Shown here: positions 43,238 to 52,789 of the stretch, piece by piece | How the letters are laid out: each line of letters starts with the position of its first letter | Position numbering within the stretch: position 1 is the first letter of the stretch | DNA from: Flavobacteriaceae bacterium | Lineage (GTDB): Bacteria; Bacteroidota; Bacteroidia; Flavobacteriales; Flavobacteriaceae | Direction: 5' to 3' | Assembly (NCBI GenBank): GCA_024743095.1 | Contig: JANSXF010000024.1 | Span: 1-59,151, forward strand | Length of the DNA: 59,151 nucleotides | Made by a program: the position numbers and the translations under genes | Notes under the pieces: generated by a model | The model's database searches: none | Told to the model about the DNA's origin: nothing | Seen by the model: only the letters and a program-made list of their open reading frames with translations

Positions 43238-44164
43238 TTACTTAATTTTTGATGCCAGAAGATACAGTACGGCCATTCTAACGGCCACTCCGTTTTCCAC
43301 CTGGTGCAATATAATGGATTGGTCGGAATCGGCTACATCACTGGTAATTTCTACACCTCGGTTGATAGGGCCCGGGTGCATGATTACGATTTGCTTGTCC
43401 AAACTGTTCAGCAGTTCCTTGTTGACCCCGAATTGTTGGGTGTACTCACGTGTGGATGGAAAGTAACTGATATCCATACGTTCGTTCTGCACACGGAGCA
43501 TGTTGGCCACATCGCACCATTCCAAAGCCTTTCTAAGATTGGTCTCCACTCCCACTCCCAAAGATTCAATATGTTTGGGGATAAGGGTCTTTGGACCGCA
43601 GACCTTCACATGGGCCCCCTGTAACTTAAGTGCAAAAATATTGGACAGGGCTACCCTGGAATGCAGAATGTCCCCGACGATGACCACATTCTTTCCGCCC
43701 ACATCACCTAGCTTCTCACGGATGGAAAAAGAATCCAGCAATGCCTGCGTAGGATGCTCGTGGGCACCATCACCTGCATTTACTATGGAAGCCTTTACGT
43801 GTTGTGATAAGAAGATCCCTGAGCCCGGATTGGGGTGACGCATCACCACCATGTCCACTTTCATGGAGAGGATGTTGTTGACGGTATCGATAAGGGTCTC
43901 CCCTTTCTTAACGGAAGACTGCCCTGCTGAAAAATTGACAACATCTGCAGAAAGCCGCTTTTCCGCCAGTTCAAAAGAGAGTTTTGTACGCGTACTGTTC
44001 TCAAAAAATATGTTGGCAATGGTAATATCGCGAAGGGTGGGCACTTTTTTAATGGAACGGTTGATGACCTCCTTAAAGTGGTCGGCCGTTTCAAAAATGA
44101 GCGATATATCTTTTTTGTCCAGATACTTGATTCCCAACAAGTGGTTTACACTTAACTCGCTCAT
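43238..44164 (-). CDS. pyrB: aspartate carbamoyltransferase catalytic subunit
   Basis: A 308-residue enzyme that joins carbamoyl phosphate and aspartate, the first committed step of pyrimidine synthesis. The carbamoyl phosphate loop is FENSTRTKLSFE near 52 and HPTQALLDSF near 137 is typical. No regulatory pyrI is next to it. It follows pyrR by six bases and precedes the STAS-like gene by two, so it sits inside a long leftward operon. Confidence 0.96.
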   Translation of the reverse strand: MSELSVNHLLGIKYLDKKDISLIFETADHFKEVINRSIKKVPTLRDITIANIFFENSTRTKLSFELAEKRLSADVVNFSAGQSSVKKGETLIDTVNNILSMKVDMVVMRHPNPGSGIFLSQHVKASIVNAGDGAHEHPTQALLDSFSIREKLGDVGGKNVVIVGDILHSRVALSNIFALKLQGAHVKVCGPKTLIPKHIESLGVGVETNLRKALEWCDVANMLRVQNERMDISYFPSTREYTQQFGVNKELLNSLDKQIVIMHPGPINRGVEITSDVADSDQSIILHQVENGVAVRMAVLYLLASKIK

Positions 44165-44170
44165 TACGTT

Positions 44171-44707
44171 TTATTTGCTTACTAAATATACTTTATCTTC
44201 CCCGTCGTTCTCTTCCCACATGACCTTGACCTTTTCCTCGTTAATGGCGTCCACTTGTCGGCCCCGGTAGGTGGGCTGTATGGGCAGGTGCCTGCTAAAA
44301 CGTCTATCGATCAATGTCAAAAGCTCGATATTGCTTGGTCTGCCAAAGGATTGGATGGCCGTAAGGGCCGCCCTGATACTTCTTCCCGTATAGAGAACAT
44401 CATCAATAAATACCACTTTTTTATCCTCCACCAAAAAGTTCATTTTCGTGGAATTGGCCTTGAGGATCTCTCCTCTACCAAAATCGTCCCTAAAAAATGT
44501 GATGTCCAAGAAACCAAGATCGATATGCTTGATCTTGTAGTCCTTTTTGAGGATCTTTACCAATCTTTCTGCCAAAAAAACACCTCTGGGCTGAATACCG
44601 ATCAAAGCGGTATCCTTGAAATCCAAATGATTTTCCATTAGCTGACAGGCCAACCGGTGCAGTATGATGTTGATTTCCTTTGAAGTAAGCAGAACTTTTT
44701 GACTCAT
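44171..44707 (-). CDS. pyrR: PyrR, pyrimidine regulator and uracil phosphoribosyltransferase
   Basis: A 178-residue type I phosphoribosyltransferase. The PRPP motif is VVFIDDVLYTGRSIRAAL near 98. In Firmicutes PyrR binds pyr mRNA leaders and switches attenuators in response to UMP. Here it opens the operon, but the leader from the promoter to the ATG is only about 25 bases, too short for an attenuator, so any RNA-based control of this operon would have to act elsewhere. Confidence 0.93.
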   Translation of the reverse strand: MSQKVLLTSKEINIILHRLACQLMENHLDFKDTALIGIQPRGVFLAERLVKILKKDYKIKHIDLGFLDITFFRDDFGRGEILKANSTKMNFLVEDKKVVFIDDVLYTGRSIRAALTAIQSFGRPSNIELLTLIDRRFSRHLPIQPTYRGRQVDAINEEKVKVMWEENDGEDKVYLVSK

Positions 44708-44736
44708 ATGCTATGTGCGACCAACTCGGTTGACTA

Positions 44737-44770
44737 CAAAAGTAAGCATTTTTACATTTTGACAGTACAA
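44737..44770 (-). promoter_or_regulatory. promoter of the pyrR operon
   Basis: Leftward TTG (44768-44770), 23 bases, TACTTTTG (44737-44744). The -7 element matches the consensus and lies about 30 bases before the pyrR ATG. Confidence 0.6.
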
Positions 44771-44817
44771 GCAACTAATTCAAAATAATGTACCTTATAT
44801 CCAAACTGATCATCCCA

Positions 44818-45150
44818 ATGTCCAAGAACTTCTTAAAATATACTTTGGCATGTATCCCCATCCTGATTTTTTCTTGTTCAAAGAATGATGATGCGCCAAT
44901 GATTTTCAAAAATGTGGCCGCCAAAACAATAAGACCCGTTTCTTGTACAGTTTTCGTGTATCAAGTTGAAATAGAATCAGAAGGAGAAAAGAAGTGGATT
45001 GGAACCATTGAACTTCCCGAAGAATTTAGAAAGCCCGACCTTGAAATTTTCCTCGATCTTGCCCAATATGGCCAAAGTGAACTTGCTTGTATAACACTTA
45101 GTCCCATTGAATTTTACTATGCAAGAAATGTTCGATTAAATAACGAATAA
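44818..45150 (+). CDS. small lipoprotein of unknown function
   Basis: A 110-residue predicted lipoprotein from ATG 44818 (an in-frame ATG at 44788 would place ten residues before the signal). The signal NFLKYTLACIPILIF is followed by the lipobox cysteine in FSCSKND near 20. The mature part is short and acidic (ESEGEKKWIGTIELPEEF), with no recognised domain. It is divergent from pyrR and convergent with rpsA; the hairpin after it terminates mainly leftward transcription. Confidence 0.7.
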   Translation: MSKNFLKYTLACIPILIFSCSKNDDAPMIFKNVAAKTIRPVSCTVFVYQVEIESEGEKKWIGTIELPEEFRKPDLEIFLDLAQYGQSELACITLSPIEFYYARNVRLNNE

Positions 45151-45153
45151 AAA

Positions 45154-45180
45154 AAGCCCCGACTGTTTCCAGCGGGGCTT
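45154..45180 (-). terminator. terminator of rpsA
   Basis: AAGCCCC/GGGGCTT extended by CTG/CAG inside. Read leftward it ends in a run of seven T. The right side lacks a T tract, so it serves rpsA, not the lipoprotein. Confidence 0.85.
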
Positions 45181-45200
45181 CGTATCATTTAAAAGTCTGA

Positions 45201-47036
45201 TTACTTTTTCTTGGAATCAGCTTCCATTTTGTCTTTCAACGCCTGCAATGCGGAGTTGGCATCTCCAAGGGTCGGAGCAGCTTCATCACTGGATGAGGCT
45301 CTTTTCTTGGCAGCAGCCTTCACATTTCTATCTTCTTGCTCTCTAAAGATGGCAGTGTGACTGGCCACAACTCTCTTGAAATCTTTATTGAACTCGATGA
45401 TCTTGAATTCGGCCTCTTCTCCTTTTTGAAGTTTCTTGCCGTCTTCTTTTTCCATGTGACGTTGAGGAACAAACCCAACGATATCCTCGTTGAAGTTGAT
45501 CGTAGCTCCTTTGTCAACAACCTCTGCGATTGCAGCAGTGTGCACTGTGCCTTCAGCGAACTCATCGGAGTATTTGTCCCATGGGTTTTCTGTGGTCTGC
45601 TTGTGACCAAGGCTCAATTTGCGTCCTTCCACGTCCAATTCCAGCACTTCCACTTCCAAGGTGTCACCTACGGTAACAAATTCGGATGGGTGCTTGATTT
45701 TCTTGGTCCAAGAAAGGTCGGAGATATAGATCAAACCATCGATTCCTTCTTCCAACTCCACGAATACACCAAAGTTGGTAAAGTTTCTAACGATTCCTTT
45801 GTGACGTGATCCAACAGGATATTTAGAAGTAATATCGGTCCATGGGTCCGGAGTCAATTGCTTGATGCCCAAAGACATTTTACGATCTTCCCTATCCAAG
45901 GTCAATACAACAGCTTCAACTTCATCCCCTACGTTTACGAAATCCTGAGCAGATCTAAGGTGGGTGCTCCAAGACATTTCTGAAACGTGGATCAAACCTT
46001 CAACACCCTCGGCAACTTCGATAAATGCACCGTAATCTGCGATTACAACTACCTTACCTTTAACTTTGTCTCCAACTTTGATCTCATCGCCTAGGGCATC
46101 CCATGGATGTTTCTCCAATTGCTTGAGACCCAACTGGATCCTTGACTTGTTATCATCGAAATCAAGGATAACAACGTTCAATTTCTGATCTAGGTCCACA
46201 ACCTCGTTCGGGTGGTTGATACGGCTCCAAGAAAGGTCGGTAATGTGTACCAATCCATCCACACCTCCAAGGTCGATAAATACCCCGTAAGATGTAATGT
46301 TCTTGACCACACCTTCCAATACTTGACCTTTTTCCAACTGGCCGATGATCTCTTTTTTCTGTTCTTCGATGTCCGCTTCGATCAAAGCTTTGTGCGATAC
46401 CACTACGTTCTTGAACTCGTGGTTGATCTTCACTACTTTGAACTCCATGGTCTTACCTACGTACTGATCGTAATCACGGATAGGCTTCACATCGATTTGA
46501 GAACCTGGCAAGAATGCCTCGATACCGAATACGTCAACGATCATACCTCCTTTGGTACGACATTTTACGAAACCAGTAACGATTTCTTCCTTATCGTGCG
46601 CATTGTTGACACGCTCCCAAGCTTTAATGGTTCTTGCTTTTCTGTGGGACAATACCAATTGACCGGTCTTGTCTTCACGGATATCAATAAGCACCTCAAC
46701 CTTATCTCCAACTTTTAGGTCCGGATTGTATCGGAACTCATTCAAGGAAATTACACCTTCGGACTTGGCATTGATGTCAATGATGGCCTCACGGTCTGTC
46801 ATGTGAACAACTTCTCCCTCCACTACTTCCTCATCGGCAGTGTCCACAAAGTTTTCCTCTACAAGTGTTTCGAATTCCTTAAGCTTGTTGTCATCAACAC
46901 GCTCGATCCCTTCTTCATACTTGTCCCAATCAAAATTCTCAAGAAATTCCTTTGGATCTTGTTGGGGCTGTGTTTCTTCTTTTACTGGTGCTGCGGCAGT
47001 TTCTTCTACCTCAACGTTTTGTTTTTCTTCAGCCAT
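45201..47036 (-). CDS. rpsA: 30S ribosomal protein S1
   Basis: A 611-residue S1 from MAEEKQN (47036); the frame stays open upstream to 47081, but that stretch would carry an unusual cysteine-rich start. The N-terminal acidic tail is followed by about six S1 RNA-binding repeats; blocks such as GLVHITDLSW, GLIHVSEMSW and GLIYISDLSW mark repeats three to five. S1 helps bind and unfold mRNA, and matters in a genome with few Shine-Dalgarno sequences. The end is lysine-rich. A roughly 110-base leader with a hairpin precedes it. Confidence 0.95.
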   Translation of the reverse strand: MAEEKQNVEVEETAAAPVKEETQPQQDPKEFLENFDWDKYEEGIERVDDNKLKEFETLVEENFVDTADEEVVEGEVVHMTDREAIIDINAKSEGVISLNEFRYNPDLKVGDKVEVLIDIREDKTGQLVLSHRKARTIKAWERVNNAHDKEEIVTGFVKCRTKGGMIVDVFGIEAFLPGSQIDVKPIRDYDQYVGKTMEFKVVKINHEFKNVVVSHKALIEADIEEQKKEIIGQLEKGQVLEGVVKNITSYGVFIDLGGVDGLVHITDLSWSRINHPNEVVDLDQKLNVVILDFDDNKSRIQLGLKQLEKHPWDALGDEIKVGDKVKGKVVVIADYGAFIEVAEGVEGLIHVSEMSWSTHLRSAQDFVNVGDEVEAVVLTLDREDRKMSLGIKQLTPDPWTDITSKYPVGSRHKGIVRNFTNFGVFVELEEGIDGLIYISDLSWTKKIKHPSEFVTVGDTLEVEVLELDVEGRKLSLGHKQTTENPWDKYSDEFAEGTVHTAAIAEVVDKGATINFNEDIVGFVPQRHMEKEDGKKLQKGEEAEFKIIEFNKDFKRVVASHTAIFREQEDRNVKAAAKKRASSSDEAAPTLGDANSALQALKDKMEADSKKK

Positions 47037-47118
47037 TTGCTGATTAAAATTTGTATTCCACGTTTCACAAGAGCTGAACAATTACCGTGGAAGCGGTTTT
47101 AAAATGATTTTCTAAATT

Positions 47119-47183
47119 CCCCTTTCGCTCTTGCCTCCTTGCCAAAAGGGGTGCAAAAATACAATTAAATTATTGATATACAA
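47119..47183 (-). promoter_or_regulatory. rpsA promoter and leader hairpin
   Basis: Leftward TTG (47181-47183), 19 bases, TATTTTTG (47154-47161), a full consensus. At the very start of the transcript CCCCTTT (47145-47151) can pair with AAAGGGG (47119-47125), enclosing GGCAAG twice. The start site falls within or beside the 5' arm, so the hairpin may be partly trimmed. The leader could be a binding site for S1 itself, as autoregulation of rpsA is known in E. coli; that part is inference. Confidence 0.6.
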
Positions 47184-47293
47184 AGCATACAAGCAAGGTT
47201 TCCGCAAAAAAAGTATTACAATTATTTAATGGCAAAATAAAGACAGATTGACTATCTTGAAAATTCTAATTATTAACTGTAAAAAATTACATT

Positions 47294-47674
47294 ATGAGCG
47301 TAAAAGCAAAATATCAACCTGTATTGGATTTAGGTGAGAAATTGGAAGTGAAAAACGGCGATGTAAACGTTGAAGGCGACGTTTTAAAGATAAAGGGAAT
47401 GACCAAGACCCAGTACGAGAAAAACTTGTTGTGGGACAAGATCAAAGAGATCGGCGGCGAAAATCCATCGGACATTAAAGCGAACATTACCGTAGAGGAT
47501 GACTCCGTTTATGCGTACCATACGGTAAAAAGCGGGGAATCCTTGAGCAAGATTTCCAAGCATTACTACGGAGATCCGATGAAATACAATAAGATATTCG
47601 AATCGAACACCGATCAATTAAAAAATCCTGATGTTATACATCCGGACCAAGTGTTGAAGATTCCGAATCTGTAA
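47294..47674 (+). CDS. LysM-domain protein (YgaU/LysM-like)
   Basis: A 126-residue protein. The N-terminal half (about 10-65) resembles a BON-like domain ([19 protein letters not shown]) and the C-terminal half is a LysM repeat ([21 protein letters not shown] ... [10 protein letters not shown] near 77-125), the same layout as E. coli YgaU/Kbp. LysM binds peptidoglycan or related glycans. No signal peptide is seen, as in YgaU, which is cytoplasmic and binds potassium. A terminator follows. Confidence 0.85.
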   Translation: MSVKAKYQPVLDLGEKLEVKNGDVNVEGDVLKIKGMTKTQYEKNLLWDKIKEIGGENPSDIKANITVEDDSVYAYHTVKSGESLSKISKHYYGDPMKYNKIFESNTDQLKNPDVIHPDQVLKIPNL

Positions 47675-47703
47675 CAGATTCCAAGACTTGCCAGTTGAAA
47701 AAG

Positions 47704-47723
47704 CGCCCTTTGGGCGTTTTTTT
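47704..47723 (+). terminator. terminator of the LysM gene
   Basis: CGCCC-TTT-GGGCG followed by seven T. A short, strong hairpin 30 bases after the stop. Confidence 0.85.
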
Positions 47724-47762
47724 GTATAAAATTATTTTTTGTGAACCACCAAATCATAGCCC

Positions 47763-48122
47763 ATGCTCACTCACATTAATCCGAAGCTTCCCATGCGCAA
47801 TAAAAAAACAACACGTGATTTCTATTGCACCCAACTAGGGTTCAACATATTTGGAGATGCCGATTACGATGGATATTTAATGTTGGAAAAAGACCAGGTA
47901 CAAATCCATTTTTTTGAGTTCCCTGACCTTGAACCGAAGGAAAACTATGGCCAGGTCTATATACGCACCAATTCCATTGATGAGCTTTATCAATCCTTAC
48001 TGGCCAAGCATACCAAAATACACCCGAACGGAAAATTGGAACTAAAACCTTGGGGACAAAAAGAGTTTTCCATTTTGGACCCAGACCATAATTTGTTGAC
48101 GTTTGGCCAGCATCAACGGTAA
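47763..48122 (+). CDS. VOC/glyoxalase-bleomycin resistance-like protein
   Basis: A 119-residue vicinal-oxygen-chelate protein. The strand pattern and segments TRDFYCTQLGFNIFG, IHFFEFPDL and WGQKEFSILDPDHNLLTF match bleomycin-resistance (Ble/BRP) type members. Such small dimeric proteins either bind a drug or carry out metal catalysis, and the substrate cannot be told here. The family start MLTHINPKLPMRN is plausible. The only gene between the LysM terminator and a long non-coding stretch. Confidence 0.8.
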   Translation: MLTHINPKLPMRNKKTTRDFYCTQLGFNIFGDADYDGYLMLEKDQVQIHFFEFPDLEPKENYGQVYIRTNSIDELYQSLLAKHTKIHPNGKLELKPWGQKEFSILDPDHNLLTFGQHQR

Positions 48123-48813
48123 AATCCGCACACCAATAGATTCCCTTAAAATCGAAAAACCAAGCAATGTTGAGCATGGTATAGCTCAATGGAGGGAACT
48201 CTAGGGGAAACGGATCAATCAACTCGATAATGTACTAGTTAACCTAGAAAAGAAATAAGCATGTAAACAATGTATTATTTGAGTTTAATGTAGATAAAGC
48301 AACCAAAATTGTTTTTGAAGCGCCATCAACCACTTTTCCGACCGTTTAGCCAACCAATACATTTGGTTCTCTTGACCATAAAAAAACACCCTTTGAGCGT
48401 TTTTTGTTTGAACGGGTTTCCCATATCAATTTAAAACAGGCATCCGTAAACTGTAAGCTTCCCCTAGATAGAACTGCTCATTTTTCTAATACTTCATCAA
48501 AGAAATAGGGGATTTAAACAATGATGGGTTTCCAGAGATAGTTGAATCGAATTCGGGAACTTGGAATTTATATTACAGAACTCGGAAAAAATAACTGTGG
48601 GCCGTATATGGCTCATAGCTTTGGCAGTTGCTTAATCGAAGTTTAGACTTATGGGCAAGTCCGCCAATTTTTTAATTTGGCTTATTAAAAAAGAAAAGGG
48701 TACTAAGAAAATTTAAAAATTCGGCGCGTGCTTAACCGAAAAATTACCACTAATTCACACAATGCGAGCCACATACAAACACGGTACGAGCCACCCCAAA
48801 ATTCTTTTACTTG
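48123..48813. other. long intergenic stretch without a convincing gene
   Basis: About 690 bases with no coding frame I would defend. Near 48379-48406 is a decayed copy of a hairpin like the LysM-gene terminator (ACACCC-TTT-GAGCG then T run), with non-compensating changes in both arms. The right part holds an inverted-repeat element (separate entry). The whole may be a graveyard of an old gene or an insertion point for repeated DNA. Confidence 0.6.
48604..48776. repeat. 173-base element with imperfect terminal inverted repeats
   Basis: GTATATGGCTCAT (48604-48616) is inverted near the other end as ATGCGAGCCACATAC (48762-48776), ten of eleven core bases matching. Inside, GCCAATTTTTTAATTTGGC (48663-48681) is a near-palindrome, and TGCTTAATCGAA (48629-48640) recurs with one change as TGCTTAACCGAA (48729-48740) exactly 100 bases later. 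It looks like a repeated, foldable non-coding element of the kind scattered between flavobacterial genes. Confidence 0.5.
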
Positions 48814-49512
48814 CTAAACATGCTTCGCAATCACCCGCTGGGAAAAGTCATAAATACGTTCAAACTGTTCTTCCAAGCCCATATCGCTATTATCAAATTC
48901 AATGGCATCCTTGGCCTTGGTGAGCGGTGATACGGTACGGGTAGAATCGATTCTGTCGCGTTCTTCCACATTCTTAAGTACCTCTGCATAGGTGACCTCC
49001 TCCCCTTTATCCAACAGTTCCTTATAGCGTCTAGCGGCCCGGGTCTCGGGAGAAGCCGTCATAAACAGTTTCAGTTCAGCATCGGGAAAAACTACAGTGC
49101 CAATATCGCGACCGTCCATCACAATGCCCTTGTCCTTGCCCATCTCCTGTTGAATCCTCACCAACTTTTCACGGACTTCCTTGATGGCGGCCACTGGGCT
49201 CACAAAACCGGACACCCGCATGGAACGGATTTCCTGCTCCACGTTCTCGTCGTTCAAAAACATATCCGAACGCCCGGTTTCGGTGTTGGGGACAAATTTG
49301 AGATTGACCTTAGAGAGTTTAGCTATCAAACCATCGGAATCGAGCTCCCCCTTCCCGCCCACGAACCCATGGTTCAAAGCAAAAAGGGTCACGGCACGGT
49401 ACATGGCACCTGTATCCACATAAATATAACCTAAGGCAGCTGCCAGACGTTTGGCGATGGTGCTTTTTCCCGTGGAGGAATACCCATCAATTGCTATCGT
49501 AATTTTTCCCAT
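48814..49512 (-). CDS. cmk: cytidylate kinase
   Basis: A 232-residue kinase from [10 protein letters not shown] (49512); the frame extends upstream to 49554 but the extra residues are not family-like. The ATP loop is [15 protein letters not shown] near 10. CMP-binding blocks include [16 protein letters not shown] and [14 protein letters not shown]. It phosphorylates CMP and dCMP. It follows lon by 49 bases on the same strand, so they may share a transcript. Confidence 0.96.
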   Translation of the reverse strand: MGKITIAIDGYSSTGKSTIAKRLAAALGYIYVDTGAMYRAVTLFALNHGFVGGKGELDSDGLIAKLSKVNLKFVPNTETGRSDMFLNDENVEQEIRSMRVSGFVSPVAAIKEVREKLVRIQQEMGKDKGIVMDGRDIGTVVFPDAELKLFMTASPETRAARRYKELLDKGEEVTYAEVLKNVEERDRIDSTRTVSPLTKAKDAIEFDNSDMGLEEQFERIYDFSQRVIAKHV

Positions 49513-49561
49513 ACGCCAAAAATAGGCAGAAATATCATGATGATCACATGACAAGTATCAT

Positions 49562-52012
49562 CTAAAGTTCCTTGGCGTTCTTCACTTTTTGCTTGGTAAT
49601 GGCGATATCTATCACCTCGCTCATATCGGTCACGTAATGGAACGTCAGCCCTTTTAAGTACTCATCCTTAATTTCTTCGATATCCCTTTTATTATCGGCA
49701 CACAAAATGATTTCCTTTATACGTGCCCTTTTGGCCGCCAAGATTTTCTCTTTGATCCCGCCCACTGGCAATACCTTGCCACGAAGGGTAATCTCCCCGG
49801 TCATGGCCAAGCTCTTTTTCACCTTACGTTGGGTAAACAGAGAAATTAAAGAGGTCAACATGGTGATACCTGCACTGGGGCCATCTTTTGGCGTAGCGCC
49901 TTCGGGAACGTGGATATGCACATTGTACTTATCAAAAACACTGGAATCGATACCATACGCATCCGCATTGGATTTGATGTATTCCATGGCAATGGTGGCG
50001 GATTCCTTCATTACCTTACCAAGGTTGCCCGTAATGTTCATGGCTCCCTTTCCTTTGGAAAGAATGGATTCGATAAAAAGAATATCACCGCCCACACTGG
50101 TCCAGGCCAATCCCGTGACCACGCCGGCGACATCATTGTTCTCGTACTTGTCGCGCTCCAATCGGGCAGGGCCCAAGATGTCCTCAATATTTTCGTTGGT
50201 CAACGTAAGGTCGTACTCCTGCTCCATAGCTATGGATTTTGCAGCGTAGCGCACTACTTTGGCAATTTGTTTTTCCAAGCTGCGCACTCCGGACTCACGG
50301 GTATAGCCCTCAACGATTTTTTCCAATTGGCGCTTGCCGATTTTTAAATCTTTTTTGGACAATCCGTGCTCCTCCAACTGTTTGGGCAAGAGGTGACGCT
50401 TGGCAATCTCCACCTTCTCCTCGATAGTATAGCCCGTTACGTTGATGATTTCCATACGGTCGCGCAAGGCAGGTTGTATGGTAGAGAGGTTGTTCGCCGT
50501 GGCAATGAACATGACCTTTGACAAATCGTAGCCCATTTCCAAGAAGTTATCGTGGAACTCACTGTTCTGCTCGGGGTCCAATACCTCCAACATGGCCGAA
50601 GACGGGTCGCCTTGGTGACTGCTGGCCAACTTATCGATTTCATCCAAGATAAATACAGGGTTGGATGTTCCCGCTTTCTTCAAGCTCTGTATAATCCTAC
50701 CCGGCATGGCACCGATATAGGTTTTTCGGTGACCACGGATTTCTGCCTCATCACGAAGCCCGCCCAAAGACATGCGTACGTATTCGCGGCCCAACGCCTC
50801 TGCCACGGATTTTCCCAAGGAGGTCTTACCCACACCGGGAGGTCCGTACAAACAAAGTATGGGCGATTTCATATCGTTTCGCAGCTTCAATACGGCCAAA
50901 TACTCGATGATCCGGCGTTTTACATCTTCCAGTCCATAATGGTCTCTATCCAAGATCTTTTGGGCCCGTTTTAGGTCGAACTTGTCCTTGGAGAATTCGT
51001 TCCATGGCAAATCCAACAAAAGGTCCAAATAGTTCCTTTGGATGGAATACTCGGCCACTTGAGGGTTCATGCGCTGCATTTTGGAGAGTTCCTTCTCAAA
51101 ATGCTCCTGCACCTTTTTGCTCCATTTTTTCTTTTTGGCCTTTTCCGACATTTCGTCCACCTCTTCCTCGTAGGACAGCCCTCCAAGCTCCTCTTGGATG
51201 GTCTTCATTTGTTGGTGAAGGAAATATTCACGCTGCTGTTGGTCCATATCGCTACGGACCTTGCTCTGGATATCGTTGCGCAGCTCCAATTTTTGGAGCT
51301 CCATGTTCATGTATTTCAATGTGGCCAATGCCCTTTCCTGCAAATTGGCAATTTCCAAAAGCTGTTGTTTGTCCTTTACATCCAGATTAAGGTTGGAGGA
51401 CACAAAGTTGATCAAGAACGAATTGCTCTGAATATTCTTGATGGCAAAAGTGGCCTCACTGGGAATATTTGGATTGTCCTTGATGATCTTGAAGGCCAAT
51501 TCTTTTATCGAATCGATTATGGCCTCAAACTCACTTCCTTTTTCATCGGGACGCTCTTCAGCTGCTTCGCTCACTTGGGCCGTTAAATACGGCTTCTCGG
51601 TAAGTACCGCATCGATCTTGAACCTCTTTTTACCTTGAATGATCACCGTAGTGTTGCCGTCCGGCATTTGGAGTACCCGTAAAATACGCGCTACGGTCCC
51701 CACGGTATTGATGTCCTCCGGTCCTGGATTCTCTACAGATTCATCTTTTTGGGACACGACTCCGATGGTCTTGGAACCATTATTGGCGTCCTTGATCAAA
51801 TTGATGGACTTATCCCTGCCCGCCGTAATCGGGATTACCACACCAGGGAACAACACGGTATTTCTTAGGGGCAATACCGGTAAGGTTTCCGGCAAGCGCT
51901 CTTTGTTCATCTGCTCTTCATCTTCCGGGGTCAACAACGGTATCAATTCCGCATCTTCATCAAGCCCTTGCAAATCTATATTGTCAAATTTGGTAATTTT
52001 TATCTCTCCCAT
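49562..52012 (-). CDS. lon: ATP-dependent Lon protease
   Basis: An 816-residue LonA-type protease. The N-terminal substrate-binding domain (about 40-240) is followed by AAA+ with Walker [12 protein letters not shown] near 388 and FILDEIDK, then the serine-lysine protease domain: Ser in KDGPSAGIT and Lys in [12 protein letters not shown]. The C-terminus and length are complete. It degrades damaged and short-lived regulatory proteins. Divergent from the ECF sigma gene, with about 215 bases between. Confidence 0.97.
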   Translation of the reverse strand: MGEIKITKFDNIDLQGLDEDAELIPLLTPEDEEQMNKERLPETLPVLPLRNTVLFPGVVIPITAGRDKSINLIKDANNGSKTIGVVSQKDESVENPGPEDINTVGTVARILRVLQMPDGNTTVIIQGKKRFKIDAVLTEKPYLTAQVSEAAEERPDEKGSEFEAIIDSIKELAFKIIKDNPNIPSEATFAIKNIQSNSFLINFVSSNLNLDVKDKQQLLEIANLQERALATLKYMNMELQKLELRNDIQSKVRSDMDQQQREYFLHQQMKTIQEELGGLSYEEEVDEMSEKAKKKKWSKKVQEHFEKELSKMQRMNPQVAEYSIQRNYLDLLLDLPWNEFSKDKFDLKRAQKILDRDHYGLEDVKRRIIEYLAVLKLRNDMKSPILCLYGPPGVGKTSLGKSVAEALGREYVRMSLGGLRDEAEIRGHRKTYIGAMPGRIIQSLKKAGTSNPVFILDEIDKLASSHQGDPSSAMLEVLDPEQNSEFHDNFLEMGYDLSKVMFIATANNLSTIQPALRDRMEIINVTGYTIEEKVEIAKRHLLPKQLEEHGLSKKDLKIGKRQLEKIVEGYTRESGVRSLEKQIAKVVRYAAKSIAMEQEYDLTLTNENIEDILGPARLERDKYENNDVAGVVTGLAWTSVGGDILFIESILSKGKGAMNITGNLGKVMKESATIAMEYIKSNADAYGIDSSVFDKYNVHIHVPEGATPKDGPSAGITMLTSLISLFTQRKVKKSLAMTGEITLRGKVLPVGGIKEKILAAKRARIKEIILCADNKRDIEEIKDEYLKGLTFHYVTDMSEVIDIAITKQKVKNAKEL

Positions 52013-52182
52013 ATCAACTTTTCGGTCATTTTGTCATAAAAGACAACCAACCCACATTTTTATTCTACGTTAAAGCTTGATCAAACCCCTAAAAATCAAA
52101 GTTTAGAGCGGTACGCAAGCTTATTATCACCCATTAATTGGCAATTCCTGTGCCATTAAAAATCAAATTTTAAGAAAAAAGT

Positions 52183-52210
52183 GTAACAAATGGTAAATTG
52201 GCTCATCTAT
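52183..52210 (+). promoter_or_regulatory. candidate ECF-type promoter of the sigma gene
   Basis: GTAACA (52183-52188), 15 bases, CATCTAT (52204-52210), about 20 bases before the TTG start. The AAC core with a spaced (C)GTC/CATC-type -10 suggests autoregulation by an ECF sigma factor. Inferred from pattern only; TAnnTTTG is not seen here. Confidence 0.35.
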
Positions 52211-52229
52211 AAGACAAACCAATCATTTT

Positions 52230-52787
52230 TTGAGCCAACAAAATGAACATATTGACACACTGCTCCAGTTGTGCATGCAGGGCAAACAAAGCGCGCAGCT
52301 AGAAATTTACAATCGCTATTACAAGGCGATGTACAACACTGCTTTTAGGATTGTAAAGCATACTGCGGAGGCCGAGGATGTGATGCAGGAATCGTTCCTG
52401 AGCGCATTTACCAAACTGCACACCTTTAAAGGAGACGTCGCTTTTGGGGCATGGTTGAAGCGGATCGTGATCAATAACAGCATCTATCATTACAAAAAGC
52501 AGCAGAAAAAACGCGCTGATGATTTGGATGATGTAATGTACAAGGTCGAAGATAACGAAGGAGTTGCTTCAGATCAAAATGGTTACACAGAACTGAAGGC
52601 TCAAAAAGTGATGGAAACCATGAAAAGTTTGAAAGACAATTACAGAGTTTCTTTGACCTTACATTTAATTGAAGGGTACGATTACGAAGAAATCAGCGAA
52701 ATAATGAATATAAGCTATGCTAATTGTAGAACCATGATTTCGAGGGCCAAAGATAGCCTTAGAAAAAAATTGACCGTAAATGTTTAG
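52230..52787 (+). CDS. ECF RNA polymerase sigma factor
   Basis: A 185-residue sigma-70 family protein with region 2 (about 25-90: YRYYKAMYNTAFRIVKHT-like helix, AEDVMQESFLSAF) and region 4 (about 125-180: YRVSLTLHLIEGYDYEEISEIM, NCRTMISRAKDSLRKKL). No region 1 or 3. The start is TTG at 52230; the nearby ATG is out of frame. It directs polymerase to a small regulon. A two-base gap leads to an anti-sigma-like membrane protein, the usual pairing. Confidence 0.93.
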   Translation: MSQQNEHIDTLLQLCMQGKQSAQLEIYNRYYKAMYNTAFRIVKHTAEAEDVMQESFLSAFTKLHTFKGDVAFGAWLKRIVINNSIYHYKKQQKKRADDLDDVMYKVEDNEGVASDQNGYTELKAQKVMETMKSLKDNYRVSLTLHLIEGYDYEEISEIMNISYANCRTMISRAKDSLRKKLTVNV

Positions 52788-52789
52788 TT

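Noticed and set aside
44708..44770. PyrR-binding attenuator before pyrR
   Set aside because: Predicted leader is only about 25 bases, with no terminator hairpin.
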